From the NCBI RefSeq assembly GCF_014633365.1, contig NC_068351.1:3644879-3708878 (forward strand): DNA of 64,000 nt. Reading direction: 5' to 3'. Source of the DNA: Diospyros lotus (Eukaryota; Streptophyta; Magnoliopsida; Ericales; Ebenaceae). The notes beneath the pieces were generated by a model. The model did not search any database, was not told the DNA's origin, and worked only from the letters and a program-made list of their open reading frames with translations. Below are positions 1 to 10,281 of this stretch, one piece after another. How positions within the stretch are numbered: position 1 is the first letter of the stretch; each line of letters opens with the position of its first letter. The position numbers and the translations under genes are program-made.

Positions 1-1372
1 TATGGTAGATCAAAGGCTAAAACTCAAGTTTCAAACGTTTTTCCAGACATTTTAAACCTGCAACGTGGAGTAACCAAGGCCAAGTAACACCCCTAAACCT
101 TCCACAATCTTTCTTTTGAAGTGAGATTATAAAATTGAAAGGTTGAGGCAAAAATTAAAGGGTAAAGGCAAGGTTATATGCTAGGGGTTAATTTATAGAG
201 AATTGTAAGTTATGATGGAGTTTGCAGTGGCCTTTAGAAACCCAATAAACCCCTTTACAATATGTAAAAGCTATTGAGAATTGGTATATAAACCAAAGGA
301 AGCCAAATTCAAGCTATGGGATATGATTTGGAGAATTCAAGCTACTGTTCTTGCTGCAAGTTTAAGGATCAAAGGTAAGTGAGAAAAGTCTGATGTTGGA
401 TTTAAGTTGATCTTGTAATAGTTCTTTTTACCTATTATCTATTATGCCTAATTTTGCTAAAGGAGTCTTGAGCCGTGATGTAGGCAATCCTTTTGCTTTG
501 GGAAGATTTAAGGATCATCCAAGGAGATCATAATAAGCCAGAAGCAAGTTCGGTAAGGGTTAATATATTTGTTGTGCAAATTGTACTATCATGACTTGTA
601 TACAATGATAGAGGAATGCCTAGCCATGAGGCTATAAATTTTGGGAACAAAACAGAGCTCGTGTTAGGGTCCCAGGAAAAATCATATGGGGTCACCAAGA
701 GTCCGGGATGGATAAGCTGGACGGGCCTGCATGCATGATTAATTCCATGTTTTTCTACAATTGTTATGAGTTATGAATTTCTATTTTACATATTATTTTT
801 ACTAAGTCTTAAGACTCACCCTTCCTTAACTAATCTTATAGATAGCCCGAAACCTTGCAAGAGGAAGGCAATGGCAATGGATGCATTGTTGTAGGACGCA
901 AATGAATGGTTGTGTTAGGCCAAAATGGTATCTTGCTCCGAGCAGCCTAGCTGCCAGCGATTGAGGTTCTGTATAATTATTTATTTTGCTATTTGGAACA
1001 TGTGTTATACGATTGTATTTAAGGTATGTAATAAGTTTGTGTGAGGCAAACAAGTACCAAGCATAAGGTTGAGATTTCTGACTGTTTGCTAGAAAAAAAT
1101 GGATTTTATGTAAATTTGCTCACATGACCTCATCATGCCTCTGTAATAGCTCTAAGATTCCAAGTGTGTAGCTTGACCGAGATTCAAGTGCCCTTCGTTG
1201 CCTATTTTCTCTTAGGGCTCGAGTTCTGGATGAGCGAAGGTGGCGAAACCTAGATTCCACCTAGGGTGCCATAACTTGTAAGGGTATAGCTAACCTTCAA
1301 ATTCAACATGTAGCCATGGTTGTAACCATGAGTTACAGTGGCACCTTAGAGGTGGGACTAGATTCACCAAAG
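1..1372 (+). repeat. 5' LTR of the gypsy element (left-truncated by window)
   Basis: This stretch precedes the primer-binding site and shares a block at about 36-215 with the 3' LTR at 5243-5414. It carries no gene. The right boundary is inferred from the primer site beginning at 1374. If the 3' LTR start (4871) marks the same point, the intact LTR was about 1.7 kb. Confidence 0.65.
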
Positions 1373-1373
1373 G

Positions 1374-1440
1374 TGGTATTAGAGCTTGGTTGAGGATGTC
1401 AGAGCTTGGTTGGGGATGCCAAAGCTTGGTTGAGGATGAG
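1374..1440 (+). other. Primer-binding site followed by 20-bp tandem repeat
   Basis: TGGTATTAGAGCTTGG at 1374 differs by one base from the common plant primer site TGGTATCAGAGC, complementary to initiator Met-tRNA. It merges into three 20-bp units at 1381-1400, 1401-1420 and 1421-1440, each based on AGAGCTTGGTTGAGGATG. The last two units lack the preceding TGGTAT. Confidence 0.7.
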
Positions 1441-2439
1441 GTCACAAGGGGAGATCTAGGTTCTAGCGTTGTGATTACTGCATAGTGTACTGAGTGGGCG
1501 GTGAAACATACATGGGTTGGGGTAGGTCATAATCATAAGTGGCATGTTTCCTAATATAGGCATGTGTTGTGATATGGGTTTGCTCAGGAAATTTATTTCT
1601 CGGAATAAGCAAGTACTGGGACGTGTGTTTCCCAGATTTGGCCTTTGGGGGGAAATTGATTCTAGTTATTGACATGATCTTCAATTTCATATGCAGATGG
1701 TCATACACCCCAGCAATTATGAATTTTAGAGAAATTGGCTTTGATTTGATAGTCCCAAATCTTGCCTTTGTTGATCCAGATATTAGTGCAGTAGTAGACA
1801 TACTTTGGTACACTTGAAACATGAGTTAGCTTTTAAAATGAGAGGAAGCCATCATGAGGATGAAAATATTATAAGTTATATTTGTTGTGTAAACTAAGTG
1901 TTCTGGATATGTAAAGTTAATTCTATGTGGAGTCTTCCTGGAAGAACAAGTTTTATTTTTTAGGAAGCATACACGAGTCTTCGATTCCACTACAAGAATT
2001 TTATTATGGCTATGGAACAACAAGCTAAGCTATGAGAGCCATGCTGGGTGTTGCCCGATGACCCAACAAGGATTAGAGTTTTTCCTGTAAGGCTTCTGTT
2101 TGAAGAGGTTGTGTGAAGACTAGCTTACCAAGCGTGGGAGCGAGTTAAACCTGTTTCTAGTGTCGGGGATAATAGATACCTTGTTTATCTTAATGATGAG
2201 GCCACTTCCCCAGCTGGGGGGAATGTGAGAAGCACCACTTAGTTAAGAGAGCAATTGTATTGGGCTAGAAAGGTTAGGTGGTACTAGGTTGGGGTACCAT
2301 AAGTGATATAAGTGCTTTCCTGCTCTAGCTAATGGTTTGATTGTGGGTGTTGTTGTTATGGTTATATGACTATTGAAGAATGCATAATGCATATAGAAGT
2401 CAAACAAAACAAGAGTTTTGTGTTGAAACAACCTGAATT

Positions 2440-4800
2440 CATTGGAGATCCAGGATTTTGATGTAATTTTAGGTATGGATTTCTTGTTCCAATATCAAGC
2501 ACAGTTAGATTGTGGGAAAAAAACAATCAGTCTAGTCAGCTCTGGTGGACAAGTTGTGAAGTTTAAAGGTACATAGTTGGGATAACCTTTAAAGATCATA
2601 TTAGTAATAGGAGATCAAAAGTGTTTAGATAAGAGAGCCTTTGGTTATGCGATGCAGGTTACTATTAATGAAAAGCTGCAAAAAATAGAGAGAAAGTTGA
2701 GGAAGTAAAGGAATACCTGGATGGATGTGTTTCCAGAAAATTTATCGGGTTTGTCTCCTAATAAGAAGATTGAGTTTGCCATTGATTTATTGTCTGTGGC
2801 TCAATGCTACCGTATATCTATTCCTCACTATAGAATGGCTCCAGTTGAGTTGCACAAGTTTAAGGTGCAATTGCAAGATTTGTTGGATAAGAGTTTTATT
2901 CACCTCAGTGTGTCACCTTAGGGTGTTCCTATGTTATTTGTGAGAAAGAAAGATAAGAGTTGAAGGATGTGTATAAATTATTGTGCTTTGAATAAGGTGA
3001 CCATAAAGAACAACTACCCTTTTATCCCAAATTGATGATTTGTTTGACTAACTGCAAGAGGCTCGAATATTTTCTAAGATTGATGTACGGTCGAGGTATT
3101 ATCAATTGAAAATAAAGGAATGAGACATTCTCAAAACGACATTTAGGTCATGATATGATGATTGTGAGCCTTTTGGTTTAACCAACGCGCTAGTGGCATT
3201 TATGGATCTCATGAATCGTACATTCTGACCATATTTGGACATATTCATTATTGTTTTCATTGATTATATATTGATATACTTGTCGAGTGAGGAAACTCAC
3301 CAGGAGCATTTGGGGATTACTTTGTCTACGTTGAGAGATCATAAGTTGTATGCTAAGTTCAGCAAGTGTGATTTTTGGTTGAGAAAAATAGCTATCTTGA
3401 GTCACATAGTTTTGGGGTAAGGAATATCTGTAGATCTTGCCAAGGTTGAAGTGGTAAATGAATGGTTGTGACTTACTACCATTTCAGAGATAAAGAGTTT
3501 TCTTAGGTTGGTAGGATATTATCGTAAGTTTGTTGAAGGATTTTCAAGTATCACTGTTCCTTTGACTCAATTGACTCGGAAAGGGGTCAAATTTGTTTGG
3601 CGTGACGCTTGTGAAAGAAGTTTTCAGGAACTTATACGCTGGTTGACGTCAGTTTCAATATTAGCCATACTTGTAGATTTTGAAGGATATAAGGTTTATA
3701 CGAATGCTTCGGGCGTAGATTTGGGGTGTGTGCTAATGCAACATGGATCTTGACGGCTAGGACCCCATGAGAAGATCTACCCGATGTATGATCTAGAATT
3801 AGCAATAGTGGTACAACTTTTAAATTGTGGCGACATTATTTGTATGGGAAAAAGTTCGTTATATATGTGGATCATCAAAGGTTGAAGTATATTTTCTCCC
3901 AGTGGGATTTAAACATTTGCCAACGTCGATGGATGGAACTCTTGAAGGATTATGATTGTATCATTCAGTATCATCATGGACAGACAAATGTTGTCGTAAA
4001 CACATTGAGTTAAAAGAGTTTCATGTTAGGAGTTCGATTGGTCGGCCATCTACGAACCTTGACTAAGGAATTTGCGAAGTTAACCCTCAGGATGGAACCG
4101 TATGGAAACACTATAGTTGTGGCACAAAAACGCTTATAGGTTGACTTGTGAGAAAAGATCAAGCAAGCTACGACTCAGGAGACTAGTTTGAAACAATGGA
4201 TGGATGAGAACAGATGACCCAAACAACTTGAATTTGAATATCTTAATAGCATAATCTGAATAAATGGAATGGTGTACGTGCCTTCCTATGGTGAATTACA
4301 ACATAAAATTTTGAGTGAGGCATATCGTACCCCGTATACAGTGTACTCTGGAACCACCAAAATGTATCAGGATCTTCAGGAAATATATTGGTGGCTAAGA
4401 ATGAAGAAAAATGTGATTGAATTTGTGAAGAAATGTGATACATGCCAACAAATAAAGGGCTGAGCACCAAAAACCATTGGGGAGATTATAACATTTGGAG
4501 ATTTTTGAATGAAAATGGGAGCATGTGAATGACCGATTTTATAATGGGATAACTCCGAACTCTAAGGAAAATTGATGCTATTTGGGTGATTGTTGATAGA
4601 TTAACAAAGTCAGCACATTTCTTACCTGTTAAAAGTATTATAGGCACTAAACAACTTGCCCTACTCTATGTTCAAGAGATTATTCAATTGCATGGTATTT
4701 CAGTGAGTATTATGTCTGGTAAAGATAGTTAATTTGTGTCCAACTTTTAGAAGATTGTGCGAGAACAATTTCCTTGTTTATTTGAGGATCATGGTTAATT
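2440..4800 (+). pseudogene. Gypsy pol remnant: protease, RT, RNase H, integrase
   Basis: A broken polyprotein in at least two frames. Around 2455-2520 the reading is protease-like (DVILGMDFLFQYQAQLDC). RT begins about 2721 (IPHYRMAPVELHKFKVQL); the RMCIN motif is near 2966 and motif A (FSKIDVRSRYYQLKI) near 3073. The catalytic YxDD region at about 3240-3275 reads IDYILIY, so one catalytic Asp is lost. The RT/RNase H linker (VGYYRKFVEGFS) starts at 3511, RNase H continues to 4013, the integrase zinc finger (CDTCQQIKG) ends near 4460, and the integrase core (VIVDRLTKSAHFLPV) lies near 4585. Many in-frame stops show it is dead. Confidence 0.85.
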
Positions 4801-4857
4801 TTGGAAGTCTATGTGTGACATACATGATTGTTTGAAAATTTTGAGGACGAAATTTAT

Positions 4858-4869
4858 AAGGAAGAGAAA
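4858..4869 (+). other. Polypurine tract of the gypsy element
   Basis: AAGGAAGAGAAA lies one base before the TGTAAC start of the 3' LTR, the usual position for the plus-strand primer of an LTR element. Confidence 0.65.
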
Positions 4870-4870
4870 C

Positions 4871-5414
4871 TGTAACATCCCAGTATCTTGGGAAAAAAAT
4901 TAATTTATGTATTTGAAATGATTTATTTATGATTTATTATAAATTTGTGGCTTTGAGGAATTTAATGGAGGACATTTAATTTATTGTATTTTTAAATGGG
5001 GAAGTGATTGGAAGTTTGTGAAATTTTTGGGGTTTAAGTGTTCCAAAAACTGAGAGCTAGATTGGTATAATTGTTCCTTCATGCACGCACAAGGAAAGGC
5101 TCGGGTTGTAGGCGGTGTAGGTTCGAGCCTTAGGGAGGAAAGTACCATAATTAATTTCTAGTGAAGGGTTGAAATGATATCTTTTAAGGTGCCATGCAAT
5201 GGCCATGCTACTGCCACTTGCAATCTTCTCAATTTTTGCACGATGTTTTAGGCGTTTCTCTAGACATTTTAAACCTGCAACGTGGAGCAACCAAGGCCAT
5301 GTAACACCCCTAAAGCCTTAATCTTTAATTGAGATTATAAAATTGAAAGGTTGTGGCCAAAATTAAAGGGTGAAGGCAAGGCTATATGCTAGGGGTTAAT
5401 TTATAGAGAATTGT
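4871..5414 (+). repeat. 3' LTR of the gypsy element, truncated on the right
   Basis: Starts with TGTAACATCCCAG directly after the purine tract. Its last about 170 bp match 36-215 of the window, then similarity stops abruptly after GAATTGTAA. The remaining about 1.1 kb expected from the 5' LTR is missing, so the element was cut or rearranged here. Confidence 0.7.
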
Positions 5415-5518
5415 AACACCTCTGTGGGGCGTGATGTTGTGGTTGCACCATTGATGCGAGCGGCTGATGTCGCGCCAGCCACGGGTTAGCTACCGATGGT
5501 CGTGGTTGGGGTACTAGG

Positions 5519-5788
5519 TCACGCATCGGCTATGGCCAATAGTCCGAAACTCCATCGATTTAATTGTTTTTCTAATATAATGACACGCTGATGAGCTGCT
5601 GACACTAACATCGGAGTGAACAAATTCAACACATCCTGGAATGGAATCCGTAACCCGCTAATATAGTGCAAAACCAACTGATCATTTGTCTTAATAATAT
5701 CATTACAAGTAATCAACTGATAGAATTCCTTTGAATACTCATCCACTATCCTGCTCCCATGCCTCAAATTCTGCAATTTTTGGTACAA
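5519..5788 (-). pseudogene. Gypsy gag fragment, antisense
   Basis: A minus-strand reading of 89 codons matches the retrotransposon gag core: YQKLQNLRHGSRIVDEYS, then a QLVLHYISGLR segment and an AHQRVIILEKQ segment. There is no ATG (the reading opens at TTG after a stop) and no flanking protease or zinc knuckle. It is in the opposite orientation to the gypsy element on its left, so it comes from a different insertion. Confidence 0.75.
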
Positions 5789-8006
5789 TCAATTGATATA
5801 ATAGGATCTGTCATCTTCGTCGATATTTGATGGGATAAACATTCTATGTGATCTACTATTGATATGACGGGACAATTCGTAGTTAGGGCAGATTGAAAGT
5901 CAGGAAATGTGTTTCCTGATGTGTCATCTAGTCACATTAACGAGGTCTAACACATAATTACTGAGTTTGTGAGTTTGTCACTCCATGACTCTTATTCAAT
6001 TGGGAAGTTAGGTGATGGAAGAATTATAACACACAATAATCGTCAACTGTAATAGGTTCACTTAAAGTGAGACTTCACTGCTACCTATACTGTCATGAAT
6101 CGCTGTTAGATACTATTTAGAAACTCTCGAAACGTCATCAGGATTTGGAAAAGTTCCAGTAATGGGTTAAGGGGTTAATCGGTACTGAAAGAGGTTTTGG
6201 TATTATTTGATTGTTAGCGAGTAGTATACCTAGAAAGTCACACACCGTATAATGCAACGTTTGATATCGATATCGTGTACTCAAAATGTCTCAGGAAGTG
6301 ATATGTCAAAAGTTGACCTTAGTCTCACTTACAAATAGTGGAAGAATTAATAATTATCGATTGCATAGTAAGGGGTTGGCGGACGTGGGAGAAAATTGTA
6401 ATTAGGGAGGGAGGAAGAAATATAAAGGAAATAGATTTTCTCTGCTTTCCATGCGTGTTTTCTTCTTCTTTTTCTCTGTTTCCTCTATAATTTTTTCTAC
6501 TGCCATAAATTATACTTATGAAGGTCATGTGTATAATTTTGAGACGCGAGTATTGGTGATATGCAAACCCTTTGTGTCTAGTACGAGAAAAGGTAATCGG
6601 AATGGTACCATTCAGCATACCAGGTGTGGACGGATTAGGATCACCACACCTTAAGGTAGATTTAGTCTTAGAACAAAAACAATTTTTGTACTCCATCATT
6701 ACATTGAGTAGCATGTACACATTTATTTATCTTCATTTGTTGAATATACGTGTTGCTTAAATACTCAAACTAGTGTATGGCGTGCATATTATATTCCGTT
6801 GCGTGAATCTGATACATGATAAAAAAATTATTTTTGCCCCATATTGTCGTACACTCGATTCCCTTCGGTTGCTCACCAATAGCAATATCATTATCTTGTT
6901 GTTTTCTCGGAGACATCTTCTCGAAGTGTAAACTAGGCTATGATACCAACTCATGCAGGCCGAAACACAAGGATGTAGATTCAAACACAATTTGTTGATT
7001 CAACGAATGCCAAATTGTATTGAAATTAAGAAAAAGGAGAAAAACTCCAAAGTCTTTATTTAATTTAAAATTCAACAACCCTCATAATAAAATGAAAAAC
7101 TACTTAAATATTAAACTCCTACAAGTCTCCTAATTGGGCCGGGCCAAGACATAAATATTAAAAGGCAAAACATGACATAAAAACATAAAGGTGCAGTTTT
7201 GACCTATTAAATGACGTCAAATAGCCAAATTCCCTCTTCAGTAGTGGCAAAGCAATTAGTCATGTCCGGCTTGCAGAGACGATTCCGAAAACATATTATA
7301 GTAGCAATTCTAAGTTCGTATGGAAATTCTAGAGCCGTTTCTTAGAAGACTTATACCAACAATCCCAAAACTGGACAAAATCCAGAGAACACGATGATGC
7401 CCAAAAGCTTGTCTAGCCTGATCTCATGTGAACATATTAATTATTGATTATTTATATATTAAATTATTAATTATTTAAAATATAATTTTAACAAATTTGA
7501 ACTTGAGCATGGCCAAAAACTTGTCGAGCCTGAGCTCGAGTTAACTTGGTGAATTTGAACTCGACCCCGGGTTAGGTGGATGGGTTGGGCTTGGTTCGAT
7601 TGTAACCCTACTCTTACGTTTTATTTTAATTGATTCTCCACTATTTGAACCACAACTACAAGTGAACCCAAAGACATAAACTTTGACGAGAAAAATTAAC
7701 AAAATATTTTAACAAAAGTGATTTTATCACTGGAAGAGAAATGATTTTATCAATCGTTGAGAACTTCCTTATTAGTTAGCTGGGGCATTGGCCTCTGGAA
7801 AAATATTCCAAGCAAAGTCCAAGCCGGCACATCATCATATATATATTATACAAATCACAGCCTGCAATTCGTGCTCAAACAATGCGCCTGTTCTGTTGCA
7901 TTGCTGGTTCTCTCGGTTAAATTGGACTCCTCGTCTATTGGGAAAAATGCCACGCTAGAAGGCGTTCCAATGCTCATTAAAGCGAATCAAAAAACAAGAA
8001 ACCCTA
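5789..8006. other. Intergenic DNA, no gene seen
   Basis: No convincing coding sequence; short open frames lack recognisable motifs. At about 6940-6951 a ...CTATGATACCAAC string resembles an antisense LTR-element primer site, and the DNA to its right looks LTR-like, but no second LTR copy was found. 7440-7620 is AT-rich with GAGCTCGAG-type strings common in decayed transposon DNA. Confidence 0.5.
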
Positions 8007-8017
8007 GTCCCACATCG
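8007..8017 (+). promoter_or_regulatory. Upstream sequence element (USE) of snRNA gene
   Basis: GTCCCACATCG matches the plant snRNA USE consensus RTCCCACATCG exactly. It ends 33 bp before the TATA box at 8051, the spacing typical of plant Pol II snRNA genes. Pol III types such as U6 have about 10 bp less. Confidence 0.85.
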
Positions 8018-8050
8018 CCCACGCAGGCCAGCTCACCTAGGCGGGCACGC

Positions 8051-8056
8051 TATATA
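8051..8056 (+). promoter_or_regulatory. TATA box of U5 snRNA gene
   Basis: TATATA sits 33 bp after the USE and about 37 bp before the proposed first base of the RNA (8088), as in plant snRNA promoters. Confidence 0.8.
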
Positions 8057-8087
8057 CAGCGTTCGAAGTGACAAGAGGAACTCACGC

Positions 8088-8208
8088 AGCCGCGCAGAGA
8101 GCACAGAGCGAACTATTCTTTCGCCTTTTACTAAAGAATACCGTGTGCTCGCTGCAAATAGCGGCATACGCCAATTTTTGGAGGGGTTCTTCCCATTGGG
8201 GTTGAGCT
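8088..8208 (+). ncRNA. U5: U5 spliceosomal snRNA
   Basis: U5 RNA of the U4/U6.U5 tri-snRNP aligns the two exons during splicing through its invariant loop 1. That loop is present at about 8121-8131 (CGCCTTTTACT), closed by an ATTCTTT/AAAGAAT stem (8114-8120 with 8132-8138). A lower stem pairs GAGCAC (8099-8104) with GTGCTC (8145-8150). An Sm site (AATTTTTGG) lies at about 8173-8181, followed by a GGGG...CCC 3' hairpin region. The length of about 121 nt fits plant U5. The start is placed from the TATA spacing and the AGCCG 5' end of plant U5; the end is placed just before the 3' box. Exact ends may be off by a few bases. Confidence 0.92.
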
Positions 8209-8209
8209 C

Positions 8210-8226
8210 CAACAATATAGTTTTAA
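8210..8226 (+). terminator. snRNA 3' box
   Basis: CAACAATATAGTTTTAA closely fits the plant snRNA 3'-end signal CA(N)3-10AGTNNAA, with one extra T. It lies immediately after the U5 3' stem and directs 3'-end formation in Pol II snRNA genes. Confidence 0.65.
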
Positions 8227-8267
8227 ATCTTTCATGAACGATTTAATAATTGTCACTGACATAAAAA

Positions 8268-8357
8268 TTATTTCCGTTTGGGTCGCGTTCAAGTCCTTCT
8301 GGTTCTAAAATTATTTCTGTGTTGGTCGCGTTCAGGGCCTTGATTTCAAAATTCTAA
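8268..8357 (+). repeat. Imperfect tandem duplication of about 45 bp
   Basis: Two successive units share ATTATTTC, then GGTCGCGTTCA and a TTCTAAAAT ending. They lie just downstream of the U5 3' box and have no evident function. Confidence 0.6.
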
Positions 8358-8691
8358 AATCGATTTTAATCAATTTAAATTCAACTTCTATATAAACTCA
8401 AATTACAATGCCTCAATGATTTGATAAAAATTAAAATGTCAGATTATGCATTGACATCACTAAATAAGATATTTTATGCAGTGTCAATACAATAAAGGTA
8501 CAGTGACTAGAGACAATTTTAAGTCAATAAAATGTGAAGGTGAGATTTGAATCTATAACAGAAGCTAAGAAGAATAAAAAGAAAACATGTCTGATCCCAC
8601 GTCAACCTTTGATGAATTCAAACACGCTATTTATATTCTACATAACGAGCTTATTTATATAGTTGCAAGAATCATGGAGTCTGTAGTGACT

Positions 8692-8737
8692 ATAGAGTGA
8701 ATTATTCTTTCACCTTTTACTAAAGAATACTGTGTAT
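8692..8737 (+). pseudogene. U5 snRNA fragment (loop 1 only)
   Basis: About 45 bp match 8105-8150 of the U5 gene, including the 7-bp stem and the loop, here CACCTTTTACT instead of CGCCTTTTACT. All differences in the core are C-to-T or G-to-A. No USE, TATA at the right spacing, lower stem or Sm site is seen around it, so it is a dead partial copy. Confidence 0.75.
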
Positions 8738-10281
8738 GTAAGTTTTTTGAGTGATTCTATTTCGGAAAAACATTAATAGACGTTTTTCTAGAGATTTGAT
8801 AGCTAAAAAGTTACCGTATTTTTATTAACCAAACATTTTGAATAAGAAATAATTGTGGGGATGTTTTATGGAATTGTTATTATTAAGAGTGTCTTGATCT
8901 CAAGTGAGTTGATTGTGAGCGGCCAAACAAATGGCCTCTAATGAAGAAATTGGTTAGCCTAAAAGGAAGAAATTGGTTAATAGCTGCGAATGAAAGTCCT
9001 GTAAGATATACTTCTAAGTTAGTCTTTGTATGAGTGTAAAAAACATAGAAAGTAAAATTAAGAGACTCATGGATAGAGAAAAAATCACAATATTTCATAT
9101 GACATTTTGAGCTATCTTGCAAATTTGTAGGTTATAAATAGCAATTGTCTAAAGTGACTCGCAAATTCTTAAAGAGTTTTTCAATGGTATCAAGAAAGAT
9201 TTTCGAGGGATGTCACTTGACCATATTAGTCCTCAGGTGACTTCTTTCACCCAAATTTTCTATTTTAGTTTCTCGGCTAACTGAATAGTTTCTCATTTAG
9301 GTCTTTTGAACACTTAGACTGAACATCTAATGACTTCATGTATCTATATCTTATTCTATAAATTTTTTCTTTTGATAAGTTTTTGAGTCTTTTCTTTGAA
9401 TTTGGGCTTATCCTGGAGAACCAACTTTCTAGGACACAATAAAAATAAATGAATTCTCATTTTAAAAGAATAATTGCTAATCCAATTTTAATAATAATAA
9501 ATAAAGGTCTTAGTCAAAATTTATGAAAATATGAGTAACAACATCAATATAATAAAAATTTATAAATAAAAAACAAAAATTATAACCTATCATTTTCTTT
9601 TATGAAATAACTAATATGTTTGGTATTGTAATATTAGTAATACCACGAATCAATATTTATTTATAGTTTTAATATAATAATATCATGAATAAATTATATC
9701 ACCAAAATTATAATATTAGCAATCCTATTCTTTTTTTTTTTTTTGTAACATAATAATAACAAAGAGTCTCAATACATAAATTTTCGACAAAAATTGTCAC
9801 TTTTTCCCTTATAATCTACGAGTATTGACTTAAATTGAGCAATCAGGTCGGATTAAGTCAAAGACCCGTGTCGTGACTTCTTGTGTAATAAAATAATATA
9901 TACTACTCAAGATTTGAATATAAAATTTTAACATATCTAACACTCGAATCCATGTAATCGACACTTGAACTACATGAAGGTTAATAATATTCATATTAAA
10001 TTAATTTTATTTATTTATTACAATAATCATAAAATAATATCATAACGAATTATTAACAATATAATAAAATTATATCATTATATTATTATTATTATTATTA
10101 TTTGTTTTTTTTAAAGAAGATTGGAGATAAAGCAGAAAAACTGCAGATGTGTAGTTGAAACGATTCCTTGGAGTTTTTGATTGGAAGTTCAAAGCAGATT
10201 TCCCAAATTTCTATTTCGTTTGTTTGCTGTAACTGCGATTGATCACGATTGAGAGAGAGATACAGACGGACGGACTGACAG
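8738..10281. other. AT-rich intergenic DNA and 5' flank of the PITH gene
   Basis: No gene seen from 8738 to 10281. 9500-10080 is very AT-rich. An (ATT)n microsatellite covers about 10081-10101, about 180 bp before the PITH start codon. The last 60 bp (GAGAGAGA, ACGGACGG) look like a short purine-rich 5' UTR. Confidence 0.5.

Larger units (their letters stand above)
1..5414 (+). mobile_element. Decayed Ty3/gypsy LTR retrotransposon, left end outside window
   Basis: An LTR element on the + strand. Positions about 36-215 are repeated at about 5243-5414, so the two LTRs are partly visible. The order of parts is 5' LTR (to about 1372), a degenerate Met-tRNA primer site at 1374, a decayed gag zone, protease, reverse transcriptase, RNase H, integrase, a purine tract at 4858-4869 and the 3' LTR from 4871, which starts TGTAACATCCCAG. 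The order protease-RT-RNaseH-integrase is that of Ty3/gypsy. Every domain is broken by stops and frameshifts, so it cannot be autonomous. By alignment of the two LTRs the 5' LTR should begin about 350 bp before the window. Confidence 0.85.

Noticed and set aside
1569..1817. 82-codon ORF in the gypsy gag zone
   Set aside because: No gag motif could be read in it; kept only as part of the decayed element.
8033..8215. Minus-strand ORF of 60 codons, and the + strand ORF ending at 8071
   Set aside because: They overlap a convincing U5 snRNA gene and its promoter and have no protein motif.
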